In this document: one piece after another, positions 15,876 through 24,503 of the stretch
How the letters are laid out: every line of letters begins with the position of its first letter
Numbering within the stretch: position 1 is the first letter of the stretch
Source: Massilia putida
Lineage (GTDB): Bacteria; Pseudomonadota; Gammaproteobacteria; Burkholderiales; Burkholderiaceae_D
Assembly (NCBI RefSeq): GCF_001941825.1
Contig: NZ_CP019038.1
Coordinates: forward strand, 1,178,001 to 1,242,000
DNA: 64,000 bases
Direction: 5' to 3'
Program-made: the position numbers and the translations under genes
Notes under the pieces: generated by a model
Seen by the model: the letters and a program-made list of their open reading frames with translations, nothing else
Databases searched by the model: none
Told to the model about the DNA's origin: nothing

Positions 15876-18017
15876 TTAAGTGGTGGCTACAGTCTGCTGC
15901 GCCGGAACGACGTCCTGAACAATCGTACCTCGATGCATCACGATAATGCGTTGTGCCATCGAAATCGTTTCTGGCCTGTGTGCAACGATGATACGGGTAA
16001 AAGCTAGCTGCTTAATTGCCATGTTAACTTCATACTCGTTGCGTACATCTAAATGACTGGTTGCCTCGTCCAAGACGAGCAATTTAGGGTTTTTATATAA
16101 TGCACGTGCTAGCAAAATGCGCTGCTTTTGGCCGCCAGAAAGGCCGGTACCGATGTCTCCTACCAAAGTATTATATCCCATAGGCATAGATGCGATGTCT
16201 GTATGCACTGACGCAAGCTTGGCGCATGCCTCGATTTCATTCTGTCTCGGCGTCGGGTCAAAGAAACTAATATTGTCACCAACAGAGCCTGAAAATAACG
16301 AATCTTCCTGCATGACCGTACCAATCAATTTACGGTAATTTGATAGGCCAAGCTGTTCTATCTTAATGCCACCAATTCGAATCTCCCCTTCGGACGGTTT
16401 GAGCAACCCAAGAAGTAATTTGATCAATGTCGTCTTTCCGCTCCCCGAAGATCCAGTAACGGCAATCGATTGTCCCGCGGGAATGGAAAGATTGAGTTCC
16501 TTAAGTATGTATGGCTCATTATCTGCGTAGCGGAACGAAAGGTTCCAAATCTCCAACGACGGCGCGATACTCTCGACGTCGACTTCCGCGTCGACCGTGT
16601 CTTGTTCTGGCTCTGCGAGCAAAATATCCGCAAGTCGTTCCCCATGGAGCTTCATCATCCGTAGTTCGAAAATTTTATCGATCAGGCTCGAAATACGCTG
16701 GCTGAACTGGTCTTTGTAGCTAATAAACGCAAACAGCATGCCCACCGAAAATTCGTTGCTGAGCACCGCAAGCGCTGCGAGCCATATAACTATCACGCGC
16801 TCAGCATTGAATAGAAATGCATTTGCCGTTTGGTAGGATACCGATAATTTCGCGATTTGCAAATCCGCATTAAACTGGTCTGCCAATATGTTCATCCAAC
16901 CGGTGCGCCGCTCGTCCGCGCGGTGGTATAAACGCACGCTTTGAATGCCGCGTACTGATTCAAGAAAGTGCGTTTGTTGTTTGGCCGCATGGATGATCTG
17001 CTCGGCAGTAGCTGAACGTAACGCACGAAAAACCGACCATCGCAACAAAATATATAACACCACTGCTAGACACGCCACACCGGCCAACTTCACGCTGTAA
17101 AATAACATCATTGCCAGCGTACCCAATACTAGTACGCCATCGATAATGCCCTCGACAAATTGAGTTGTCAGACTTCGTTGAATTGTTTGGATCGAGCCAA
17201 ACCGTGAAACGATATCACCACTATGTCGATTGCCGAAGTATGACAATGGCAGCTTCATCAAATGGGTAAAGGCGTTGCCGAACCATTGGAAGTTTAGACT
17301 GGTAGACAATACTGTGGTAATCCACGAACGCACTGCCGTGATAGCTGTCTGCACACAAACCAGTGCGAGAAAGCCCAAACCCAAGACTGTGATCAGGTCG
17401 CGGTCTGAACTTAACAATGCCTCATCGACCATCCACTGCAGATAAAACGGGGCTATTAGCAGACAAACTTGCAATGCCAAGCCCAGTAGTAATATTTGAC
17501 TCAACCCATGCTTCAAACCTACAACGCGTCCCATCAGCGACAATAAGGTGAAACTTTGCACCTCTTTTTGTTTGCTGAATTGTCGTGCTGGTGCTAGCTC
17601 CAGCGCGACACCGGTAAAGTGTTTCGCACACTCATCCAACGATAGCTTACGCTCCCCCACTGCAGGGTCGTGGATTACTACACGCCCAGCTGAAACAGCT
17701 CTCAATACGACGAAGTGATTAAGATCCCAGTGTAGTATGCACGGCAGTGTCAGATCCTGCAGGTGCTCCATGTCCAATTTTAACGGCCGCGAACTCAGAG
17801 ACAAGCCATCTGCGATGGCGATCAGTCCTTTGAGTGTAAGCCCTTTGAGGGACACCGAGAACCGCCTACGCATACTCGTGATGTCGATTTGGTGCCCCCA
17901 GTAGCTTGCGACCATACAAAGGCAGGCCAGACCGCATTCGGCTGCCTCGGTCTGAAGCAAAACGGGCAAACGACGCTGTCGCCAGAAAGTAAATTGTGGA
18001 GAAGCTAAGGGTTTCAT
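15876..18017 (-). CDS. Peptidase-containing ABC exporter for a double-glycine bacteriocin
   Basis: A 713-residue exporter that should cleave the Gly-Gly leader and move the peptide across the inner membrane. The N-terminal C39 peptidase domain (residues about 15-140) has catalytic Cys28 (EAAECGLACL), His101 (LNHFVVL) and Asp117 (IHDPAVG). A six-helix ABC transmembrane domain follows (about 165-450), then the ATPase domain with Walker A GSSGSGKTTL, signature LSGGQKQRILLARAL and Walker B LLVLDEATSHLD. It is 19 bases downstream of the HlyD-type gene. The stop codon lies 2 bases from an IS5 end, yet the length is normal for the family. Confidence 0.93.
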   Translation of the reverse strand: MKPLASPQFTFWRQRRLPVLLQTEAAECGLACLCMVASYWGHQIDITSMRRRFSVSLKGLTLKGLIAIADGLSLSSRPLKLDMEHLQDLTLPCILHWDLNHFVVLRAVSAGRVVIHDPAVGERKLSLDECAKHFTGVALELAPARQFSKQKEVQSFTLLSLMGRVVGLKHGLSQILLLGLALQVCLLIAPFYLQWMVDEALLSSDRDLITVLGLGFLALVCVQTAITAVRSWITTVLSTSLNFQWFGNAFTHLMKLPLSYFGNRHSGDIVSRFGSIQTIQRSLTTQFVEGIIDGVLVLGTLAMMLFYSVKLAGVACLAVVLYILLRWSVFRALRSATAEQIIHAAKQQTHFLESVRGIQSVRLYHRADERRTGWMNILADQFNADLQIAKLSVSYQTANAFLFNAERVIVIWLAALAVLSNEFSVGMLFAFISYKDQFSQRISSLIDKIFELRMMKLHGERLADILLAEPEQDTVDAEVDVESIAPSLEIWNLSFRYADNEPYILKELNLSIPAGQSIAVTGSSGSGKTTLIKLLLGLLKPSEGEIRIGGIKIEQLGLSNYRKLIGTVMQEDSLFSGSVGDNISFFDPTPRQNEIEACAKLASVHTDIASMPMGYNTLVGDIGTGLSGGQKQRILLARALYKNPKLLVLDEATSHLDVRNEYEVNMAIKQLAFTRIIVAHRPETISMAQRIIVMHRGTIVQDVVPAQQTVATT

Positions 18018-18036
18018 TGCAGAACTATCAGAAAGA

Positions 18037-19344
18037 TTAAATACGGCCGGAAATACTAAATAGTGGTTCTAGGATCCATTCGTACAAGTGGCGGCGCTCG
18101 AGAACAATGCTTGCGTCCAACAACATACCCGATTTGAGAGGCATATCTGTGCCGTATGCTTTGACGGTCTGCTTATCGATCTTTAACCGAATACGATACA
18201 AGGGCTCGGCTGTCGAACCTGGTGGCAAGGTAGCACCAGGAAGCGTCATTTCTTCCGGACGCAGAGACGTGTTGGCTACCTCCGTTACGGTAGCGCTATG
18301 CTGACCAAATTTTTGATAGGGGTAGGCCTGGTACCGTAATAGCACTTGCATCCCGGGCTTCACAAAGCCGACCGAGCGTGATGGGGCATATATTTCAGCC
18401 TCCAACAATGAGTGTGCTGGGAGTACCGATGCAATAGACTGAGATGGTGACACGGTTTGGCCCATCTCCGCAGTAATCGCGGTCACTACGCCAGCCCCAG
18501 GGCTGCGGACTAAAATCTCGCGCTTTGCTTCGCTATCGGTTAACTCCTCTTCGACCATTGCTATATTGCGCTGCAGCGCAGCGGCATCACGTGCAGCTTG
18601 CACGCTCAAGTTACGCAATTCAGCATCGGTCGAATCGACATCGCGTTGACTATTAGCCTTGGCCCGTAACAAATCACTTACGCGCTGACGCTGGTCCAGC
18701 AAATCCGCCTGTTTGTCCTGCGATTGGGCGGCCGATATATAATGTAAAGCTTGCAAACCGCTATACCGCTTCCACGCTTGCTCTGACAGCGACACACGCT
18801 GTTTCTGTAGTGTGATCTGGTCGTCCAGGTGATGAAGATCGCCCGTAATATCGACCATCCGCCTACGTAGGGCCTCGGCGTGCTGACGAGTTTGCAACTC
18901 AAGTTGTTGGAGTTCCGTACGGTAACTGTCGCGCCGCGACGCCAACAAAGATGAAATTGTTTTTTGTGCGTCTCCGGCAATCGCACTGCGTTCACCGCTC
19001 AGCACGAACAAGACATCTCCCGCAGCGACAAGCTGGCCTTCCCGAACACGTTTTTCCTTGACGGTTCCAGTTTGTGTCGGGACTACTCGAATGACACCGG
19101 AAACTGGCAAGAGTATCCCTTGGCATTGGGCTTTCCTCGTTGTCATAAAACAGAAGAAAAAGACCAAGATCGCCAATGCAATTGTCAGGAATAACCCCGT
19201 CAAGAACTGAAAGGTGAGACGTTGGCTTAATATTACGGCTCCGTACTGACGAACCGCGGCATGCTCGACGGCTTGCTGCCGGAATAAGGGCCGGGCGGTT
19301 GGGGGAACTACTGGGGGACGAGTTGTCACGTTAAACCTAGTCAA
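18037..19344 (-). CDS. HlyD-family periplasmic adaptor for bacteriocin export
   Basis: A 435-residue membrane-fusion protein that would bridge the C39 ABC exporter and an outer-membrane TolC channel, as CvaA does for colicin V. It has a cytoplasmic N-terminus with LFRQQAVEHAA, one transmembrane helix (about 44-67, LTGLFLTIALAILVFFFCF), a lipoyl half-motif VIRVVPTQTGTVKEKRVREG, a long coiled coil (about 125-260) and the second lipoyl half RSPGAGVVTAITAEMGQTV. No TolC gene is nearby, so a housekeeping one is presumably used. Confidence 0.92.
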   Translation of the reverse strand: MTRFNVTTRPPVVPPTARPLFRQQAVEHAAVRQYGAVILSQRLTFQFLTGLFLTIALAILVFFFCFMTTRKAQCQGILLPVSGVIRVVPTQTGTVKEKRVREGQLVAAGDVLFVLSGERSAIAGDAQKTISSLLASRRDSYRTELQQLELQTRQHAEALRRRMVDITGDLHHLDDQITLQKQRVSLSEQAWKRYSGLQALHYISAAQSQDKQADLLDQRQRVSDLLRAKANSQRDVDSTDAELRNLSVQAARDAAALQRNIAMVEEELTDSEAKREILVRSPGAGVVTAITAEMGQTVSPSQSIASVLPAHSLLEAEIYAPSRSVGFVKPGMQVLLRYQAYPYQKFGQHSATVTEVANTSLRPEEMTLPGATLPPGSTAEPLYRIRLKIDKQTVKAYGTDMPLKSGMLLDASIVLERRHLYEWILEPLFSISGRI

Positions 19345-19838
19345 TATTGGATGTAGTGCGCTATATAGCTAATTGGGTTTAACTACGATCGACAGCTGCT
19401 AATTCAGGAACCTAAGATGTCTAACGAAGGTCGTTTTTACCAGAGCGACTTCACACACCAGCTAAGCATTGATAAAGAGGAATTAAAATATATGACAATA
19501 GATCACTGCAAGGACAATTAAAATAAAACCGAAATATCATCATGGCCGAAATTATTTTCAGCAACCGATGAATATGACCCGCATCGTCGAATTTCCAGAA
19601 AGATCCCCGCCACAAGTCGTTCTAAGAAATAGAAATAAAAGATTATTCGCAGACCTAAAGTCAAATCCCAGCCCCCTAGCTGCACGTCAATCCCACAAAT
19701 TGAATGCACTGGCAAACACGACCAAGCCAAGCGGAGTGCGAAGCTTGGATCCGTTTACAACTGAGCAATGCGTCGAGTTTTAAGCATTTATATTAAATCG
19801 CGGAACCCAAGCGAATGAAAACGCAAGACTTTAGAAGA
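19345..19838. other. AT-rich gap inside the bacteriocin locus with small open frames
   Basis: The gap separates the HlyD-type gene from the ABC-2 permease and is richer in A and T than its surroundings. Its clearest small frame is 19417-19521 (listed separately). A 71-codon plus-strand frame at 19568-19783 lacks a ribosome-binding site, and no family is recognised. A promoter for the HlyD/C39 pair presumably lies here. Confidence 0.4.
19417..19521 (+). CDS. Possible 34-residue peptide, unknown
   Basis: ATG 19417 follows an AGGAA at a suitable distance and encodes MSNEGRFYQSDFTHQL... ending DHCKDN. It is polar, without a Gly-Gly leader or membrane segment, and runs opposite to the export genes. 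It could be a small regulator or chance. Confidence 0.25.
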   Translation: MSNEGRFYQSDFTHQLSIDKEELKYMTIDHCKDN

Positions 19839-21224
19839 TTAGATAAACATCTTTTCGGAAAAATAAAAAAATAGAGAGGCAGCCAGTATTATCAATCCTT
19901 GTGCAAAAATCACTGGTATTGGCTGACGATCGGATTCAGACAACCCTGCAAGCAGAGAGGATCTCTTCGATAGGTGAACATTAGCTAAAACCGATAAAAT
20001 AATGGCAGCAACACAAGTCACGGCGACCTTAGCACTATATATTTTGTCCAGCTGAAAGATCGCAAACGTTCCAATGATCGTTGCTATCGCAGGAAAAATC
20101 GACGCGATTAGCGCCTTATAGATTTTCAATTTACGTGCGTTAGTTGGCGACATATTCAATAAATCACCAGCCTTTTCGACTCTCGCTATTAACCAACTCA
20201 TATCGTTAGCCAAGAGAGTGCAGACAAGCATTAACGCGGGACCTAGAAAACTCACCCTAAGGCCATTTCTAGAAAAAAAGGTCAGCGCAATGGCAATGGC
20301 GACAAAGATCCGCAAGAACTGAACAAACACGCCAGGATTTCTCAAGACGAGTCTTAGCTCTTTTTTAAAGACTATAAGAAAAAAAGATGCAGAAAAACTC
20401 GTGGCCTTTCCGGAAGTTCTGGACTCATATTTTTGCCCCAATGGCCTACTTAGACTCCTGAAGGGTGTGGCGGAAAACTTCGCCGCGACAAGTGGACTTA
20501 CAATTGCTATGGTGAGAAGAAAAAATGTGGGAACAGGTTTTCCCGACACCCCTGCACCAATCCATCTTAAACATGCCCCCAACTTCCCTTGATACAACCC
20601 GAATAGCGAGCTTGGGTCGATTTTTCCAAAGTTGAACGCTAAAAAGAAGAGAATGGTGCAAACGAGACCGACCACTCGCGCACCAGAAATGACAAAACTG
20701 CTCCGCAGGAAGGAGTGAAATACGACCAGCAGAGAAACGCAAAACGATGAAGTGATTATTGCTAACGAAAGGATGAAGGGATAAATTAGAAAGCCGCCGA
20801 GATAGCCGTGCAGTATGGCGGCATTAAAAAACGGAGTTATAATTAACAGCGGAAACAAACTCGACCTTAAAGCGAGCGCGTAGATCCGCGCCATTAAATA
20901 CGCTCGCATTGAGAATGGAGAAGTTAATATAAGCGTTAGCGATGGAGCAGCCAGGATAACTTCTCTCGTTGCAGGAATTAGTGATGTTATCAAGAAGCCT
21001 ATCGCAATTAGGGTTATAATTGCATGCACTAGTTGGTTTTGAAAGAGCTGTATCGGAGCAGAAAACCACATGAATGCACCGACACACAATATTACATATA
21101 TTGAAAGGAATGTGATTGGACTCAGGACCCTTGAGAAGGCCCCGAATGCAATAGCTTGTCCGCGGGCGGCCAAACGCAATTCTGCTTTAAGTATCCATAA
21201 TGACTTGGCAAAAAACTTCATCAA
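19839..21224 (-). CDS. ABC-2 type permease of the bacteriocin locus
   Basis: A 461-residue polytopic membrane protein with about ten hydrophobic segments (for example FLSIYVILCVGAFMWF, IITLIAIGFLITSLIP, VVGLVCTILFFLAFNF and VIFAQGLIILAASLFFYF) and little soluble mass. No ATP-binding motif is present: it pairs with the ATPase gene that overlaps its start by 4 bases (21221-21224). Beside a bacteriocin precursor such a two-part exporter usually gives self-protection; that role is inferred. The gene is clearly AT-richer than the chromosomal genes, which suggests transfer. Confidence 0.8.
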   Translation of the reverse strand: MMKFFAKSLWILKAELRLAARGQAIAFGAFSRVLSPITFLSIYVILCVGAFMWFSAPIQLFQNQLVHAIITLIAIGFLITSLIPATREVILAAPSLTLILTSPFSMRAYLMARIYALALRSSLFPLLIITPFFNAAILHGYLGGFLIYPFILSLAIITSSFCVSLLVVFHSFLRSSFVISGARVVGLVCTILFFLAFNFGKIDPSSLFGLYQGKLGACLRWIGAGVSGKPVPTFFLLTIAIVSPLVAAKFSATPFRSLSRPLGQKYESRTSGKATSFSASFFLIVFKKELRLVLRNPGVFVQFLRIFVAIAIALTFFSRNGLRVSFLGPALMLVCTLLANDMSWLIARVEKAGDLLNMSPTNARKLKIYKALIASIFPAIATIIGTFAIFQLDKIYSAKVAVTCVAAIILSVLANVHLSKRSSLLAGLSESDRQPIPVIFAQGLIILAASLFFYFSEKMFI

Positions 21225-21958
21225 TACTCCACCATTTTCAAGAAGAGATCTTCGAGAGTATTTGAGTTCGTTTTTTGCAACAGGTATTCGATCGGCCCGT
21301 CTGCTACTATTCGTCCGCCATCGATAATTGCCACTTTGTCCGCCAGTTTTTCCGCGACCTCTAAAATATGTGTGGTTAAGATAATGGCAACTCCCTCGCT
21401 GGCTTTCTTTCGTAGTACATCCTTGACTTTCTTTGCCGCGAGTGCATCAAGTCCAGTTAATGGCTCGTCTAAAATAATGATAGACGGCTTATGGATCAGG
21501 CCGCCTGCCAGTGCGAGCTTTTGTTTCATCCCACGCGAGAAGTTTTTTATGAGTTTGCCTCGGTGCTCCCACAAATCCAACTGCAGTAGAAGGAAATCCG
21601 CCTCCTCAGCGGCAAATTTGCGGTCTACGTCCCAGAGTCCAGCAACGAACTCAAGATATTCTAAGGGCTTCAGCAAGTCGTAGAGAAGTGGATCGTCGGG
21701 CAAAAAAGCAATATGTGCTCGCGCAAACTGAGACTCATTAGCTATATCGCGCCCATGGACAAGAATCTTCCCTTGGTCAGGACTCTCTAATCCAGCTAGC
21801 ATTCTCAGCGAAGTTGTTTTCCCGGCGCCATTTTTCCCAAGTAGCACATACAACTGCCCTTGCTCCACTCTTAAAGACAATGCGTCAACTGCCGGTACGT
21901 TTGCAAACGTTTTAGTAACTTCGAAAAACTCAACTGCTGGTTTGTTTGCCACTAACAC
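21221..21958 (-). CDS. ABC transporter ATPase of the bacteriocin locus
   Basis: A 245-residue ATPase with Walker A GKNGAGKTTS, Q/D-loop region LPDDPLLYD, signature FSRGMKQKLALAGGL (a degenerate LSGGQ), Walker B IIILDEPLTGLD and the switch histidine in LTTHILEVA. It resembles BcrA/LanF-type ATPases that serve ABC-2 permeases. It overlaps the downstream permease gene (ATGA) and begins about 61 bases after the precursor gene, so the three are probably one operon. A role in bacteriocin immunity is the likeliest reading. Confidence 0.88.
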   Translation of the reverse strand: MLVANKPAVEFFEVTKTFANVPAVDALSLRVEQGQLYVLLGKNGAGKTTSLRMLAGLESPDQGKILVHGRDIANESQFARAHIAFLPDDPLLYDLLKPLEYLEFVAGLWDVDRKFAAEEADFLLLQLDLWEHRGKLIKNFSRGMKQKLALAGGLIHKPSIIILDEPLTGLDALAAKKVKDVLRKKASEGVAIILTTHILEVAEKLADKVAIIDGGRIVADGPIEYLLQKTNSNTLEDLFLKMVEY

Positions 21959-22019
21959 TGTTTTTTCCTTCTATTAGCGGACCTGAAGCGCGGCGCCACG
22001 CATCAGGTCCAAAGAGCTC

Positions 22020-22199
22020 TTAGCTCTGGTAATAACCTACAAACATCATTGCACCGCCAATCAGCAGACCAAACGCACCAGTTGCCGGGCCACCTGCGAA
22101 ACCGATGCCGATAACAGCCATACCACCGGCAGTGAAGTCACTCATACCGCCGCTGACTGCTTCGATTTCTTCCAGGCTCAGTTCTTGAACAGCGTTCAT
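22020..22199 (-). CDS. Double-glycine bacteriocin (class II microcin-like) precursor
   Basis: A 59-residue precursor. The leader MNAVQELSLEEIEAVSGG (18 residues) is a textbook double-glycine leader, with the LSLEEIEAVSGG consensus and cleavage after Gly18. The predicted 41-residue core starts MSDFTAGGMAVIGIGF; it is glycine-rich and hydrophobic, has no cysteine, carries almost no charge and contains several Gly-x3-Gly spacings typical of membrane-inserting bacteriocins. AAGGAA sits 7-8 bases before ATG 22199; a longer frame to 22265 would bury the leader. The C39 exporter at 15876-18017 fits as its processing enzyme. Confidence 0.88.
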   Translation of the reverse strand: MNAVQELSLEEIEAVSGGMSDFTAGGMAVIGIGFAGGPATGAFGLLIGGAMMFVGYYQS

Positions 22200-22261
22200 A
22201 TCATTTCCTTTTAATAGTGAAGTATGAAACCACAACGCTATAATAAATTTGCAGTTAAGCA

Positions 22262-22320
22262 ACATTTATTTCGTAGCTGAGTCTGATTATACTCGCGCGA
22301 AGTGGATGAAAATACGTTAA
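22262..22320 (-). promoter_or_regulatory. Candidate promoter of the bacteriocin operon
   Basis: On the minus strand a perfect -10 box TATAAT occurs (complement of 22286-22291) about 85 bases upstream of the precursor start. No good -35 box is found at the expected spacing, so an activator may be needed. Confidence 0.4.
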
Positions 22321-22507
22321 ATGTCACGACACGGGTTTATGGGAAGAAATCACGAACAGATGTGATCCTTGATACATATCTACAACAAACGCGCTAAGCC
22401 ACGCTGGAGCGGAAGCACGCAATGCGAACTACTTGTTGGGGCAGTACGGTTCGAACTCCACTGCCCGCCCGTCTCACTGGCCTGCTGCCGATTCGGATGA
22501 CACCGCT

Positions 22508-23365
22508 TTAAGCTTTTTTAGCTTCTTCAAACTGTACCGGACTAACGTATCCCAAGGTCGAATGACGCCGCGTAGGATTGTAGAAGCGTTCGATGTAGTC
22601 GAACACGTCTGAGCGAGCCTGGGTACGGGTACGGTACACCTTTCGTGCCGTTCGTTCGGTCTTGAGCGAGCTGAAGAAGCTTTCCATTGCCGAGTTGTCC
22701 CAGACTTCGCCAGCCCGGCTCATGCTGCAGGTAATGCCCTGTTCATTGAGCAGTTGCTGGAAGTGTTCGCTGGTGTATTGGCTGCCCTGGTCCGAATGAT
22801 GCAACAACGCGCTTGGCTTACCCCGACGCCAGACACCCATCATCAGCGCATCGACGACAAGTTGCGAAGTCATGCTGTCCTGCATCGACCAGCCAACGAT
22901 ACGGCGCGAATAAAGGTCCAGCACGGCGGCAACGTATAGCCATCCCTCGGCAGTCCAGATATACGTGAAGTCGGCGACCCATTTCTGGTTCGGCGCCTCG
23001 GCCTGGAACTGCCGATCGAGTAGGTTCTCTGCTACCGCACTGCGCGCTCCACGGTCCTTGGGCAGACCTCGGCGTCGAGGCCGGGCGCGCAACGCCTGGT
23101 CCCGCATCAGACGTTCGATACGATGTAGCCCACATGGCAGGCCTTGCTCAAGGACGTCGCGCCAGACTCGCCTTGCTCCATATGTCCGGTCACTGCGCAG
23201 GAAGCTTTGCCGTACTTGCACACCCAGCTTTTCGTCTTGCTTGCTACGACGGCTCAGCGGACGCGTCAGCCAAGCATAGAAGCCACCCCTCGAGACACCG
23301 AGCGCCTCGCACATCAAATTGACCGGCCAGACTCCTCGGTGCTTCGCGATGAAGCCGAATTTCAA
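22508..23365 (-). CDS. IS3-family OrfB transposase, copy 2
   Basis: A 285-residue integrase-core transposase with the same catalytic motifs as the copy at 1255-2112 (WVADFTYI, HHSDQGSQYTS, NSAMESFFSSLKTE). Differences are conservative and scattered (for example FYAWL for FYGWL, YNPTRR for YNTTRR). It is probably expressed by frameshift from orfA. It looks intact. Confidence 0.92.
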   Translation of the reverse strand: MKFGFIAKHRGVWPVNLMCEALGVSRGGFYAWLTRPLSRRSKQDEKLGVQVRQSFLRSDRTYGARRVWRDVLEQGLPCGLHRIERLMRDQALRARPRRRGLPKDRGARSAVAENLLDRQFQAEAPNQKWVADFTYIWTAEGWLYVAAVLDLYSRRIVGWSMQDSMTSQLVVDALMMGVWRRGKPSALLHHSDQGSQYTSEHFQQLLNEQGITCSMSRAGEVWDNSAMESFFSSLKTERTARKVYRTRTQARSDVFDYIERFYNPTRRHSTLGYVSPVQFEEAKKA

Positions 23366-23658
23366 ATCGACTCCTTCGCGAAATAGGCTGCGGCTTTTTT
23401 CAACAGGTCGCGCTCCATCTTGAGCTTGGTGACTTCCTTGCGCAGCCGCGCAATCTCAGCATCCTGGGCCGTCATCTTGCCATTGCCAGGAAATGCTTCC
23501 TCGGGTTGCTCGCGAAGTTCGCGCACCCATTTGCGCAGGACGTTTTCGTGCACGTCCAGGTCTTGAGCGGCCTGGCGTACCGATACCCCGCGTTCCTCCA
23601 CCAACTTTACCGCCTCAAGTTTGAACTCTCGGCTGAACTGCCTTCTTGCTGCTGCCAT
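23362..23658 (-). CDS. IS3-family OrfA, copy 2
   Basis: A 98-residue helix-turn-helix protein identical in sequence to the OrfA at 962-1258. Identity here against divergence in OrfB suggests either strong constraint or partial gene conversion between the copies. A ribosome-binding site AGGAGG precedes the start. Confidence 0.92.
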   Translation of the reverse strand: MAAARRQFSREFKLEAVKLVEERGVSVRQAAQDLDVHENVLRKWVRELREQPEEAFPGNGKMTAQDAEIARLRKEVTKLKMERDLLKKAAAYFAKESI

Positions 23659-23733
23659 TGATTCCTCCTGACCCCATTTTCCACCTTAACTTGGTGTCTG
23701 TGGAATCGGCAGCAGGCCACACCGAGCAATTCT

Positions 23734-23862
23734 AATTACCGAGCTTGAGTGAGCTCAACGATGGAATAGTTGCCAGCGTTAACCTGTAAAAAGCCCGCAA
23801 AGAGAAGACGGGCTTTTCGAAGCTTCGATATTTAGTTTCCCGCAGGAAACTTACTCCCACTC
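23734..23862. repeat. Island junction (b): right end of island I with a guaA-end copy
   Basis: About 129 bases that align along their whole length with 28445-28574. Both begin AATTACCGAGCTTGAGTGAG, contain a hairpin terminator (arms near 23788-23797 and 23809-23817) and end with AGGAAAC-T(T/C)ACTCCCACTC, the last codons of guaA. This marks the boundary between two tandem elements. Confidence 0.75.
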
Positions 23863-24467
23863 CAGCATCAATGGCTGGGCTAAGCCGTTGAATCAACGAG
23901 AATTTTTAAACCCTTGGGCTACGTTACCATCATCGATACCATGACGAACGCGCCAGAAGCTTAGATGCCTTGACAGGTCCGTACTGCCGATGGCTGCGCT
24001 CTTCCACCCGCTACACGGCAGCGATCTTGAATTCCTCTGTGAACTGTTTGCCACTCAGCTTCCAGCGAAGGGCTGGCCGTGGATCAAGCGGGCGAGCGCG
24101 GCCGACATGAACTGGTGAGTGCGGTCAGCGGTGGGCTTGGCCCACGTCACGTCCAACTGGAGTGCACCGTGACCTGCCACGCGATGGCCTGCGCGATTAA
24201 TGGTCATCGGCGCATACACGACATAGTCCAGCCCTTGCGCTCACGCCGGTTCGACGCTTCGACCCGGGCCCAGCCAAACACCACGCGCAGTAATACAGCA
24301 GGCCTGACACAAGCAGTATCACCACAAAGCTGCTCTCATAGCCGCTGATGCCCTGCGTCGCTGGGGGGACGCTGTCGGTGCAGGCGGGGCGTCAGGTGGC
24401 GATCGCGCGGCTTGACATGCTGGCAACCTAGTGGAACCATGACGTTTCCATACCGCACTAGAGGCGT
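23863..24467. other. Left end of island II plus degraded sequence
   Basis: Bases 23866-23945 match the island-I left end at 716-791. Further right, 24013-24060 on the minus strand reads KLSGKQFTEEFKIAAV then a stop, the start of an IS3-type OrfA, so an IS relic is likely. Near 24290-24360 the minus strand encodes a hydrophobic FVVILLVSGLLYYCAW segment without an intact gene. No functional gene is seen. Confidence 0.45.
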
Positions 24468-24503
24468 TTGCGGCCTCGGCCGTCCTTAACCAGCGAGACC
24501 ATT

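Larger units (their letters stand above)
22478..23719 (-). mobile_element. IS3-family insertion sequence, copy 2 (inverted)
   Basis: A second 1242-bp copy of the element at 901-2142, in the opposite orientation, with the same TGGCCTGCTGCCGATTC ends. It has a 3-base target duplication: CAC at 22475-22477 and at 23720-23722. It therefore inserted cleanly, about 10 bases from the right end of island I. Confidence 0.92.

Noticed and set aside
19568..19783. 71-codon frame in the bacteriocin gap as a second precursor
   Set aside because: No double-glycine leader, no ribosome-binding site and no hydrophobic core.
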